A DNA stretch of 13,758 nt from Actinobacteria bacterium UBA3120. GTDB taxonomy: Bacteria > Actinomycetota > Actinomycetes > S36-B12. Under the pieces are notes generated by a model, which saw only the letters and a list, made by a program, of their open reading frames with translations, was not told the DNA's origin and searched no databases. This document shows positions 1 through 6,500 of the stretch, in pieces. The stretch is from contig DEZY01000174.1 in the NCBI GenBank assembly GCA_002365735.1, forward strand, positions 1-13,758, in the 5' to 3' direction. The translations under genes were made by a program, and so were the position numbers. The first letter of the stretch is position 1; the number at the start of each line of letters is the position of its first letter.

Positions 1-10
1 CACAAATGGG

Positions 11-83
11 TGGAGCTGAGGGGACTCGAACCCCTGACCCCCTGCATGCCATGCAGGTGCGCTACCAGCTGCGCCACAGCCCC
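11..83 (-). tRNA. tRNA-Ala (anticodon GGC)
   Basis: The reverse complement folds as a standard 73-base cloverleaf. The acceptor GGGGCTG pairs with CAGCTCC (one G-U). The D-arm stem is GCGC/GCGC around AGCTGGTA. The anticodon stem CCTGC/GCAGG closes the loop ATGGCAT, so the anticodon is GGC, which reads GCC/GCU alanine codons. The T-arm is AGGGG-TTCGAGT-CCCCT, and the discriminator base is A. The bases after the discriminator are CCC, so the 3' CCA is not encoded and must be added by nucleotidyltransferase. It lies 42 bases downstream of the histidine phosphatase gene on the same strand. Confidence 0.97.
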
Positions 84-108
84 AAGTCATACTTTGTTGG
101 GAAGGGAA

Positions 109-136
109 AGCATAGCCTTTACGCTCTAGCGGTCAT
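109..136 (-). promoter_or_regulatory. possible promoter for tRNA-Ala
   Basis: On the minus strand ATGACC (131-136, four of six matches to TTGACA) is followed after 16 bases by TATGCT (109-114, fits TAnnnT). The tRNA 5' end would lie about 25 bases beyond the -10 box. The -35 box falls inside the last codons of the phosphatase gene. The match is only moderate, and cotranscription with the upstream operon is equally possible. Confidence 0.28.
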
Positions 137-776
137 CTCCTAGGGCAGCCACCGGAAGTGACTTCGCGTTGTATTCCTGAAGTCGCCACGGCGGACCATA
201 TGGTGAGTCTCTTTCGGTAAGTACCGACCAGGCGCAGTTGCTCAGAACTCCCAACACGGCCCAATGTTCAGGCGGTAGTTCCAGCATCATGGCGATTGCT
301 GCTCTGGCACTCCCGCCATGGGTCACCACTACCAAGGTTTCCTGCTCGGCCACAGTGGTCAATTCTTGATTGATCACGTCAATCATTCGCTGGGCAACTT
401 CGGTGCGGGTCTCCCCACCACCGGGTCGAAGGTTGGAGCCGGCTGCCCACGCCGCCAACTCGTCGCCGTGATTGGCCACGAGTACGTCCCGGGTCAAACC
501 TTCCCACGTCCCAGCCTGCGTTTCCCGTAGACCTTCAAACGTCGCAACTTCGACGTTGGTCAATTCTGACAACGCTTGAGCCGTCCGTGAAGCTCGGACT
601 AAATCAGAGGAAATGATCCGGGAGGGTTGCAGGTCAACCAGTAGTTTCGCGGCTTCGGATGCTTGGCCCAAACCGACTTCATCTAATGGGATATCAGACT
701 GGCCTTGGAAACGACGTTGCGCATTCCACTCGGTGCGGCCATGTCGCCAAAAAACAATCCGACGCCCTGAACTCAC
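126..776 (-). CDS. histidine phosphatase (phosphoglycerate mutase-like)
   Basis: This 216-residue protein belongs to the histidine phosphatase (PhoE/GpmB-like) superfamily. It would act through a phosphohistidine intermediate in the cytosol. The N-terminal RHGRTEWN motif holds the catalytic His12 after Arg11. SSDLVRASRTAQ (about 56-67) carries the second phosphate-binding Arg, RETQAGTWEG (about 84-93) the acidic residue, and VVTHGG (about 150-155) the second His. I chose the GTG at 776 although the frame is open to an ATG at 833. This GTG lies 2 bases after the rsfS stop, has GGAG at 785-788 (8-base spacing), and places RHG at the usual distance from the N-terminus. In mycobacteria the gene in this slot after nadD-rsfS is glucosyl-3-phosphoglycerate phosphatase (gpgP). 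Shared position suggests but does not prove that substrate, so I give no symbol. Confidence 0.9.
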   Translation of the reverse strand: MSSGRRIVFWRHGRTEWNAQRRFQGQSDIPLDEVGLGQASEAAKLLVDLQPSRIISSDLVRASRTAQALSELTNVEVATFEGLRETQAGTWEGLTRDVLVANHGDELAAWAAGSNLRPGGGETRTEVAQRMIDVINQELTTVAEQETLVVVTHGGSARAAIAMMLELPPEHWAVLGVLSNCAWSVLTERDSPYGPPWRLQEYNAKSLPVAALGDDR

Positions 777-778
777 TG

Positions 779-1153
779 TTAGCGCTCCGTATTGATTGAA
801 GAAGGGAGCTCGATCAGGGGACAATCTTTCCAAAGCCGTTCGAGTGCATAATGAATCCGTTCCTCCGCTAATTGGACGTGCACCACGATGTCGCCATAGT
901 CAATAAGAACCCAGGTGGCTTCACCGGTCCCTTCTTTCCGCAGTCGCTTTGCCCCAGCCACGTGCAAGCCCTCTTCAATTGCATTAACGATTCCCCTGAC
1001 CTGCAATTCATTCGCGCCTGAACACAAAACAAAGCAATCGGTGATCACGAGTTGCTCGCTGACATCGATGATCACAATGTCGGTCGCGAGTTTGTCGGCG
1101 GCGGCTTGGGCCGCGATGAGGGCAGAGTCAATGGCGCTTTGTAATGCGGGCAT
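779..1153 (-). CDS. rsfS: ribosomal silencing factor RsfS
   Basis: This 124-residue protein is of the Iojap/DUF143 family. RsfS binds uL14 on the 50S subunit and blocks joining with 30S during nutrient limitation. Family features visible are the DCFVLCSGANELQVRGIV stretch (about 39-56), the EATWVLIDYGDIVVHV strand-turn (about 78-93) and a closing ERIHYALERLW helix (about 97-107). Length is typical and the protein is complete. The start is ATG at 1153. The best Shine-Dalgarno candidate, AGGA (1165-1168), sits 11 bases away, which is rather far, so coupling to nadD 21 bases upstream is plausible. The gene follows nadD, the usual arrangement in many bacteria. Confidence 0.95.
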   Translation of the reverse strand: MPALQSAIDSALIAAQAAADKLATDIVIIDVSEQLVITDCFVLCSGANELQVRGIVNAIEEGLHVAGAKRLRKEGTGEATWVLIDYGDIVVHVQLAEERIHYALERLWKDCPLIELPSSINTER

Positions 1154-1174
1154 GTGGTGAGGGTTCCTATCTCA

Positions 1175-1768
1175 TTAGTTGATGTAAAGCGTGTGTGCCT
1201 GGATATATTCATTAACTTTTGGTGTTACGAGTTGGGCAATTGATTCCTTGCGTTCAACCTTAAGTCGGATTTCGGTGCTGGAAATTTCCCACCCCGGTAC
1301 GTCAATAAAGTCGCACGGAAATTTCTCCACTTTTTCGTGCTGTTCTCCGGGACGCGCCACAACAATTATCCGGACGTTCTGGGCAATCCCTTCGGGGTCC
1401 TTCCATTTAGGAAAACTGTGATACGCATCAGCACCCAAAATCAAGAACCATTCAACGCTGTCATTGGGGTGTTGCCCGATGAACTCTCGGGTGAGGTCCC
1501 TGATCGTGTCAATCGTGTAGGTGTTACCTGGTCGGTCAAGATCAACGGTACTCACATACAACCAGTCGTGTTCCTGAGCAACGAGTTCACACATTGCTCG
1601 CCGTTGCTCGCTGCTGGCAACCACCTGCTCGCGGTGATACGGGTTTCCAGCCGGAACCAAATACACGAAATCAAGAACAGAACTTTCCCGCGCAATCTGC
1701 GCGGCTTCTAGGTGGGCCAGGTGGATCGGATCAAATGAACCGCCCAGAATTCCAATCCGAAACTGCAC
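1175..1768 (-). CDS. nadD: nicotinate-nucleotide adenylyltransferase
   Basis: NadD joins nicotinate mononucleotide and ATP to deamido-NAD in NAD biosynthesis. The protein has 197 residues, a normal length. The nucleotidyltransferase signature GGSFDPIHLAH is at 9-19, with His16 and His19 as the H-x-x-H pair. GADAYHSFPKW is at 112-122, and the second ATP-binding motif ISSTEIR is at 162-168. The start is GTG at 1768, only 6 bases after the stop of the small membrane protein gene. No convincing Shine-Dalgarno precedes it, so translation probably depends on coupling to that small ORF. The stop is followed by a 21-base gap to rsfS. Confidence 0.95.
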   Translation of the reverse strand: MQFRIGILGGSFDPIHLAHLEAAQIARESSVLDFVYLVPAGNPYHREQVVASSEQRRAMCELVAQEHDWLYVSTVDLDRPGNTYTIDTIRDLTREFIGQHPNDSVEWFLILGADAYHSFPKWKDPEGIAQNVRIIVVARPGEQHEKVEKFPCDFIDVPGWEISSTEIRLKVERKESIAQLVTPKVNEYIQAHTLYIN

Positions 1769-1774
1769 GGATGT

Positions 1775-1927
1775 TTAGCGGTCTACGTTGATCATGAGGG
1801 TGAGAATCAACAGCGTGACGAGGGCGAGAAAGCCAAAACCACCAATTACATAAGGGCTCACGACGCTGCCGCCACCCTCCTCGCTGGCCAAAACCTCACC
1901 GACCCGAGCTGCTACTGAAAAATCCAT
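1775..1927 (-). CDS. 50-residue single-span membrane protein
   Basis: A short gene lies between proA and nadD on the operon strand. It starts at ATG 1927, with GGGAG four bases upstream, and ends at TAA 1777-1775. The protein begins MDFSVAARVGEVLASEEGGG. A hydrophobic stretch at about residues 26-46 (YVIGGFGFLALVTLLILTLM) would span the membrane once, followed by a short INVDR tail. The glycine/serine-rich pre-membrane part has no signal-peptidase motif, so the protein is probably membrane-anchored. It fits tightly: 42 bases from proA and 6 bases before nadD. From memory, similar short proteins occupy this slot in other actinobacteria. I know of no assigned function and do not propose one. 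The Shine-Dalgarno, operon spacing and clean hydrophobic profile support it as real. Confidence 0.78.
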   Translation of the reverse strand: MDFSVAARVGEVLASEEGGGSVVSPYVIGGFGFLALVTLLILTLMINVDR

Positions 1928-1969
1928 GTCACTCCCTCAATCTGTACGTGGCGTAACCCTACCGGGTCG

Positions 1970-3229
1970 CTACTTTCGGACTTGACCGTTGCCCGAGACG
2001 ATAAAAGTGGTGGTCGTGAGTTCGGTAAGACCCATGGGTCCCCTGGCATGGAGTTTTTGGGTGGAGATCCCGATTTCGGCCCCAAACCCAAATTCTGCAC
2101 CATCTGTGAAGCGAGTTGACGCGTTAACCATTACCGCGGCTGAGTCAACCGCTGATGTGAAATAGGCGATAGTGGGGGCGCTACTAGAAACGATCGCCTC
2201 GGTGTGACCCGAAGACCAGGTCAGGATGTGTTCAACGGCAGCTTCAACACTGGGGACAATTCCGGCAGCAATATCCATTGAGTAGTATTCCGCCGCCCAA
2301 TCTTCGTCGTTGACCGGCGCCCAATCCACACCCGCCAATTGCGCATGTGGCTGCATTTTTTCATCGCCATGAACTGTGACCGAGCGAGCCTTGAATTGCG
2401 CGAATAACTCAGGCAAAAAGGTATCTGCGACAGCTTCATGAACGAGTAGCGTCTCGGCAGCATTGCACACACTAACTCGTTGCGTCTTACTATTGAGCAC
2501 GATGTCTACTGCCATGTTGAGGTCAGCATCTTTGTCGACATAGACGTGACAGTTACCCACTCCCGTCTCAATTACTGGGACAAGTGAGTTATTCACTATA
2601 TTTTGAATTAACGATGCACCGCCGCGTGGAATCAATACGTCAACTAAACCCCGGGCCTTCATCAACTCATTGACCGACTCGTGGGTGTGACCGGGAACTA
2701 AAGCAATTGCATCAGCAGGAATGCCCACTTCAACAAGTGCCTTTCGCATTACCTCAATTAGTGCGAGATTTGTGTTATATGCACTAGATGAACCGCGCAG
2801 GAGTGCCGCGTTTCCGCTCTTTAGACATAGTCCGGCAGCATCAACTGTGACATTAGGCCGCGCTTCGTAGATCATGCCCACTACGCCCAAGGGAACCCGG
2901 GTTTGCCGCACTTGCAGTCCGTTGGGCAAGGTGTAACCACGCACAACTTCACCTACTGGATCCGGGAGGGCAGCGACGTCGATTAACGCATTGGCGATCG
3001 CTTCAATTCGTTCGCCATCAAGAGTCAACCGGTCAATCAACGCCTCTGACGTCCCCACTGCTCGCGCTGCTTCAAGGTCCAAGTGGTTTTGCGTTGAAAT
3101 GAAATCTTTCTCAGCCTTAAGCCTGGCCGCGATTACTCGCAGTGCATCGTCTTTTTGATCACGCGTAAGCATGCGCAATTCTCGGGCTGCATTTTTGGCG
3201 CGCTGCGCGACTTCTTTCACCGTATCCAC
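1970..3229 (-). CDS. proA: gamma-glutamyl phosphate reductase
   Basis: ProA reduces gamma-glutamyl phosphate with NADPH to glutamate semialdehyde, the second step of proline synthesis. The 419-residue protein is full length and has the aldehyde-dehydrogenase-like fold. Family blocks seen are [20 protein letters not shown] (121-140), the PRGGASLIQ loop (201-209), and [15 protein letters not shown] (250-264), which contains the catalytic Cys255. The start is GTG at 3229, 25 bases after the proB stop. No strong Shine-Dalgarno is visible (weak GAG nearby). Together with ProB, which lies directly upstream, it forms the two-step route from glutamate. Confidence 0.97.
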   Translation of the reverse strand: MDTVKEVAQRAKNAARELRMLTRDQKDDALRVIAARLKAEKDFISTQNHLDLEAARAVGTSEALIDRLTLDGERIEAIANALIDVAALPDPVGEVVRGYTLPNGLQVRQTRVPLGVVGMIYEARPNVTVDAAGLCLKSGNAALLRGSSSAYNTNLALIEVMRKALVEVGIPADAIALVPGHTHESVNELMKARGLVDVLIPRGGASLIQNIVNNSLVPVIETGVGNCHVYVDKDADLNMAVDIVLNSKTQRVSVCNAAETLLVHEAVADTFLPELFAQFKARSVTVHGDEKMQPHAQLAGVDWAPVNDEDWAAEYYSMDIAAGIVPSVEAAVEHILTWSSGHTEAIVSSSAPTIAYFTSAVDSAAVMVNASTRFTDGAEFGFGAEIGISTQKLHARGPMGLTELTTTTFIVSGNGQVRK

Positions 3230-3254
3230 GGCTCAACTCTAATGCAGCGAACGC

Positions 3255-4379
3255 CTACGGATCAAGGAGAACCAAGTCGTCACGGTGAATCACTTCACGG
3301 TCATAGCCGGCGCCACGCTCGGCAGCGAGCTCTTTGGTGTTGCGCCCCAGCAGCTCAGGGAGTTCGGCGGAGTCGTAGGTGACCAACCCTCTAGCAAAGG
3401 CAACTCCGTCAGGTCCACAGATATCAACCGGGTCACCGGCGAGGAACATCCCGGTAACCCCGGTAATGCCAGCAGGCAGCAGTGACAGTCTGCGGACCGC
3501 AATCGCCTCAACAGCCCCCGAATCAAGAATTACCGAGCCGCTCGGGGTGGTTGCATGGGCCAGCCATAGATGCCGTAAGGAACTGCGCTTACCGGTCGAG
3601 GCGAAAGCGGTTCCCACACTCGCATCCCCGAGAGCGTCACTGATCTGCACAGTTGCAGCCAATAAAGTGGGGACCCCTGCTGCCGATGCAATTCGAGCGG
3701 CCTGAACTTTGGTCGCCATGCCGCCACTGCCAATTCCTTCGGAACCAATTCCGCCAATTCGCATGCCGGCAAGTTCGGTGTAGTGCCCAACTTCGGGGAT
3801 ATGTCGAGAGTCTGGTCGGTGCGGCGGCCCGTCGTAGAGTCCGTCAACATCAGAGAGCAGAATCAAAGCATTCGCATTGGTGACATGCGCAACCAGCGCT
3901 GCAAGTCGGTCGTTGTCCCCCAGTCGAATTTCGTCCGTTGCAACCGTGTCGTTTTCATTAACAATTGGGAGTACGTCAAGTTCTAGTAGCCGATCAAATG
4001 TGAGCTGCGCATTGCGATAGTGACTGCGACGCGCCACATCTTCACTTGTCAATAACACTTGGCCAACGGTGATGTTGTGCCGGGCAAATGCAGCCGTGTA
4101 GGCGGCCAGCAGAATTCCTTGCCCAACGCTGGCCGCAGCCTGCTGGGTTGGTAGATCTTTTGGTCGTTTGGTTAACCCAAGTGCCGGCATCCCGGTCGAA
4201 ATGGCGCCACTGGAAACGACAATTATTTCGTGGCCGCTATTGCGTCGCCGAGCAACGGCATCTGCCAAACGCTCAACAACATCGTTCTTTAGCCCACCCC
4301 CAACTGAAGAAAGCGACGATGATCCAATCTTGACAACAATTCGACCAGCTCTTGCAATCGAAGTCCGAGTCGCTGACAT
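3255..4379 (-). CDS. proB: glutamate 5-kinase with PUA domain
   Basis: ProB phosphorylates glutamate to gamma-glutamyl phosphate, the committed and normally proline-inhibited step of proline synthesis. The 374-residue protein has an amino acid kinase domain (about 12-265) with VVKIGSS (15-21), VSSGAI (55-60), NENDTV (141-146), LLSDVDGLY (174-182) and GSGGMATK (217-224). A C-terminal PUA domain (about 280-372) follows, as in the E. coli-type enzyme. The ATG overlaps the obgE stop by one base in TAATG, so the two genes are translationally coupled. ProA follows 25 bases later. Nothing is missing. Confidence 0.97.
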   Translation of the reverse strand: MSATRTSIARAGRIVVKIGSSSLSSVGGGLKNDVVERLADAVARRRNSGHEIIVVSSGAISTGMPALGLTKRPKDLPTQQAAASVGQGILLAAYTAAFARHNITVGQVLLTSEDVARRSHYRNAQLTFDRLLELDVLPIVNENDTVATDEIRLGDNDRLAALVAHVTNANALILLSDVDGLYDGPPHRPDSRHIPEVGHYTELAGMRIGGIGSEGIGSGGMATKVQAARIASAAGVPTLLAATVQISDALGDASVGTAFASTGKRSSLRHLWLAHATTPSGSVILDSGAVEAIAVRRLSLLPAGITGVTGMFLAGDPVDICGPDGVAFARGLVTYDSAELPELLGRNTKELAAERGAGYDREVIHRDDLVLLDP

Positions 4380-5740
4380 TAGGACAGGTACTCGGTTCGG
4401 GTCTCGAGCCGTGAATCACTTCCACGCGGACCTTGGCTTGCCGAACCAACCGATGGGAACCAGTCAAACACGACCGCGTTTTCTTCGGGACCGATCATGA
4501 CTGCGCATCCGGGCGTCGCGCCGGCAGCAATCAACTCCTCTTCCACGCCCAGCCGGGCTAGCCGATCAGCGAGGTAACCGACCGCTTCGTCATTACCGAA
4601 ATCTGTTTGTCGAATCCAGCGCTCTGGGCGGTGACCGCGAATTCGGAAGCCTTCACCCTCAAAGGAAACCGTGAAACCCGAGTCGTCAACTGCCTTCGGG
4701 GTTAGGATTATTCGTGGCATTTCAACTGCCGCTTCAGCTGCGCGCTTTTCTGCCACCAGTTTGGCAATAGCAAAACTCAACGGCCGCAAACCTTCATGGG
4801 AAACCGCTGAAATTTCGAATACCTGGTAGCCCATCTCTTCGATCATTGGGTTAACCATGTCGGCGAGATCCCGGGCTTCAGGAACGTCGATCTTGTTGAG
4901 AACGACGAGCCGTGGTCGGTCATCAAGGCCGCCATACTGCTCGAGCTCTGATTCAATGATCTTCAGATCAGTCAGTGGGTCACGATTGGGCTCAAGGGTG
5001 GCACAATCCAGTACGTGCACAATCACACTGCACCGCTCCACATGGCGCAAGAAATCAAGGCCCAAGCCTTTGCCTTGACTCGCGCCCGGGATGAGCCCAG
5101 GCACGTCTGCGATCGTGTACACAACGTCGCCGGCGGTCACGACGCCAAGATTAGGCACCAGCGTGGTGAAGGGGTAGTCCGCGATCTTGGGCCTCGCTGA
5201 GCTCATCGCCGCGATTACACTGGATTTACCGGCGCTGGGGAAACCCACGAGAGCGGCATCAGCAACAGTTTTGAGTTCAAGCACAACTTCGCGTTGGCTG
5301 CCCGGCTCGCCAAGGAGCGCGAAACCTGGAGCTTTGCGCTTCGGCGAAGCCAGGGACGCATTGCCTAGGCCACCTCGACCACCCTGGGCGATTACGAATG
5401 TTTCACCTGGGACAAGCAGATCTACGAGCACTTCACCGTTGGCGGCGCGAACAACTGTTCCCGCGGGAACATTAAGCACGATGTTTTCCGCGTTCGCACC
5501 GTGTCGGTTCGAGCCATGCCCCGGCTTGCCATTGTCAGCAGTTCGGTGTGGGCTGTGGTGAAATGCCATGAGGGTCGTTACCTGAGGGTCAACCACTGCA
5601 ACCACATCACCGCCACGACCGCCGTTACCACCGTCAGGTCCACCCAATGGTCGGAACTTTTCACGCATGACCGAAGCGCAACCATGGCCACCATTACCGC
5701 CTTGGGCGTGGATTGTTGTGTGATCAACGAATGTTGCCAT
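4379..5740 (-). CDS. obgE: Obg family GTPase (50S assembly)
   Basis: Obg is a GTPase that binds the 50S subunit late in assembly and also binds ppGpp. All three parts are present in 453 residues. The glycine-rich Obg fold covers about 1-158. The G domain has G1 GFPSAGKSS (166-174), G2 YPFTT (189-193), G3 DVPG (212-215), G4 NKID (282-285) and G5 SAVS (311-314). The C-terminal OCT domain covers about 350-428, followed by a short polar tail. The start is ATG 5740, behind an almost perfect AAGGAGGTGA. An intrinsic terminator ends only about 30 bases before the start codon, so expression depends on readthrough or a promoter I could not see. rplU and rpmA upstream are the usual partners. Confidence 0.97.
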   Translation of the reverse strand: MATFVDHTTIHAQGGNGGHGCASVMREKFRPLGGPDGGNGGRGGDVVAVVDPQVTTLMAFHHSPHRTADNGKPGHGSNRHGANAENIVLNVPAGTVVRAANGEVLVDLLVPGETFVIAQGGRGGLGNASLASPKRKAPGFALLGEPGSQREVVLELKTVADAALVGFPSAGKSSVIAAMSSARPKIADYPFTTLVPNLGVVTAGDVVYTIADVPGLIPGASQGKGLGLDFLRHVERCSVIVHVLDCATLEPNRDPLTDLKIIESELEQYGGLDDRPRLVVLNKIDVPEARDLADMVNPMIEEMGYQVFEISAVSHEGLRPLSFAIAKLVAEKRAAEAAVEMPRIILTPKAVDDSGFTVSFEGEGFRIRGHRPERWIRQTDFGNDEAVGYLADRLARLGVEEELIAAGATPGCAVMIGPEENAVVFDWFPSVGSASQGPRGSDSRLETRTEYLS

Positions 5741-5744
5741 CAGT

Positions 5745-5754
5745 TCACCTCCTT
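5745..5754 (-). promoter_or_regulatory. very strong Shine-Dalgarno of obgE
   Basis: The minus strand reads AAGGAGGTGA here, nearly the full complement of the 16S rRNA 3' tail. The GGAGG core is 7 bases from the ATG. It is the strongest ribosome binding site in the window and fixes the obgE start at 5740. Confidence 0.9.
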
Positions 5755-5770
5755 ATCTGTTCGCGAAATG

Positions 5771-5799
5771 AAAAAAGGCGGGCCCAGTGGACCCGCCTT
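5771..5799 (-). terminator. intrinsic terminator after rpmA
   Basis: On the minus strand an 11-base-pair stem (AAGGCGGGTCC against GGGCCCGCCTT, one G-U pair) with a three-base ACT loop is followed by a run of Ts. This is a textbook rho-independent terminator. It lies 25 bases after the rpmA stop and about 30 bases before the obgE start. It would separate rplU-rpmA from obgE-proBA, or act as a partial terminator that lowers obgE transcription relative to the ribosomal proteins. Confidence 0.92.
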
Positions 5800-5824
5800 C
5801 CTTGCTAAAACAATGTATGGAGAA

Positions 5825-6079
5825 TTACGCTCCAAGGACAATGTTGACAACTCGGCGGCCACGGGCAGTTCCGAACTCAACGACGCCCTCGCTCAGTGCA
5901 AACAGCGTGTCGTCCTTGCCGCGTCCCACGTTGTTGCCGGGGTGAAAGTGGGTTCCGCGCTGGCGGACAATTATTTCCCCAGCGTTGACTTCTTGTCCAC
6001 CGAAACGCTTTACGCCGAGGCGCTGTGAATTACTGTCGCGTCCGTTCCGGGAGCTAGATGCACCTTTCTTATGTGCCAT
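5825..6079 (-). CDS. rpmA: 50S ribosomal protein bL27
   Basis: bL27 reaches toward the peptidyl transferase centre of the 50S subunit through its N-terminus. The 84-residue protein starts [16 protein letters not shown], so it has the mature-type N-terminus with no cleavable extension of the kind processed by Prp in Firmicutes. The conserved block [20 protein letters not shown] and the motif [18 protein letters not shown] follow. The ATG is 3 bases after the rplU stop. The Shine-Dalgarno (GGGAAG) lies in the last rplU codons, so the two genes are coupled. A strong terminator follows. Confidence 0.98.
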   Translation of the reverse strand: MAHKKGASSSRNGRDSNSQRLGVKRFGGQEVNAGEIIVRQRGTHFHPGNNVGRGKDDTLFALSEGVVEFGTARGRRVVNIVLGA

Positions 6080-6082
6080 GGT

Positions 6083-6397
6083 TCACTTCCCTGTCGCGAT
6101 GTCGGTGACCTTAACCGCGGTCAACTCAGAGCGATGGCCCTGACGACGACGGTAACCGATCTTGTTTTTGTACTTCAGAATGTCAATTTTGACGCCGCGA
6201 TGGTGATCAACGACCTCAGCGGTCACCTTGACCTTGGCAAGTGTTGCCGAGTCGCTGGTGACCTTTCCGTCTTCAACGAGGAGCAACGCTCGGAGTTCAT
6301 AAGTTGAACCTGGTGCGCCGGGAACCCGGTCCACCACTATCCGGTCGCCTACTGCAACCTTCTCTTGCCGTCCACCGGCTTTAACTATGGCGTACAC
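6083..6397 (-). CDS. rplU: 50S ribosomal protein bL21
   Basis: bL21 is an early-binding 50S protein contacting 23S rRNA. The product has 104 residues, close to E. coli L21 (103). It starts [13 protein letters not shown] after the initiator, and [15 protein letters not shown] holds the basic family signature near the C-terminus. The frame is open upstream to an ATG at 6460. However, L21 proteins begin right at the YAIVK-type strand, and AGGAG (6404-6408) sits 6 bases before the GTG at 6397. A second GTG at 6400 is too close to that site. A 103-base leader separates it from rne. Confidence 0.97.
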   Translation of the reverse strand: MYAIVKAGGRQEKVAVGDRIVVDRVPGAPGSTYELRALLLVEDGKVTSDSATLAKVKVTAEVVDHHRGVKIDILKYKNKIGYRRRQGHRSELTAVKVTDIATGK

Positions 6398-6461
6398 CAC
6401 GAACTCCTGTCGGTCTTGCTCATAAGTCTTGCTTTTGCGTGCGTTGCTTGGGGGGAACACA

Positions 6462-6485
6462 CCCCGAATGCAGAATCATACGGGG
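6462..6485 (-). promoter_or_regulatory. hairpin in the rplU leader
   Basis: The RNA would fold as CCCCG-T-ATG-ATTCTG-CAT-T-CGGGG: five GC pairs, one T-T mismatch and three more pairs. The downstream GGGG (6462-6465) could instead pair with the CCCCCC run at 6450-6455 through a six-base loop, so two structures compete. The location between rne and rplU fits an r-protein leader or an RNase E site. The same hairpin contains TATGAT (6475-6480), a -10-like sequence with no good -35 partner. Function is inferred only. Confidence 0.35.
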
Positions 6486-6500
6486 ACGTAAACTTGGGGG

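Noticed and set aside
42..59. Near-perfect inverted repeat CCTGCATGCCATGCAGG.
   Set aside because: It is the anticodon stem and loop of tRNA-Ala(GGC), not an operator.
777..833. Upstream in-frame ATG giving a 235-residue histidine phosphatase.
   Set aside because: It would overlap rsfS by 55 bases and add 19 residues before the RHG strand. The GTG at 776 has GGAG at the right distance and directly follows the rsfS stop.
5501..6028. Plus-strand open frame of 175 codons across obgE, the terminator and rpmA.
   Set aside because: It runs antisense through two conserved genes and the terminator hairpin, with no family resemblance.
6398..6460. In-frame ATG giving a 125-residue L21.
   Set aside because: L21 family members start at the YAIVK strand. 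The AGGAG at 6404-6408 serves the GTG at 6397, and the extra residues look like untranslated leader.
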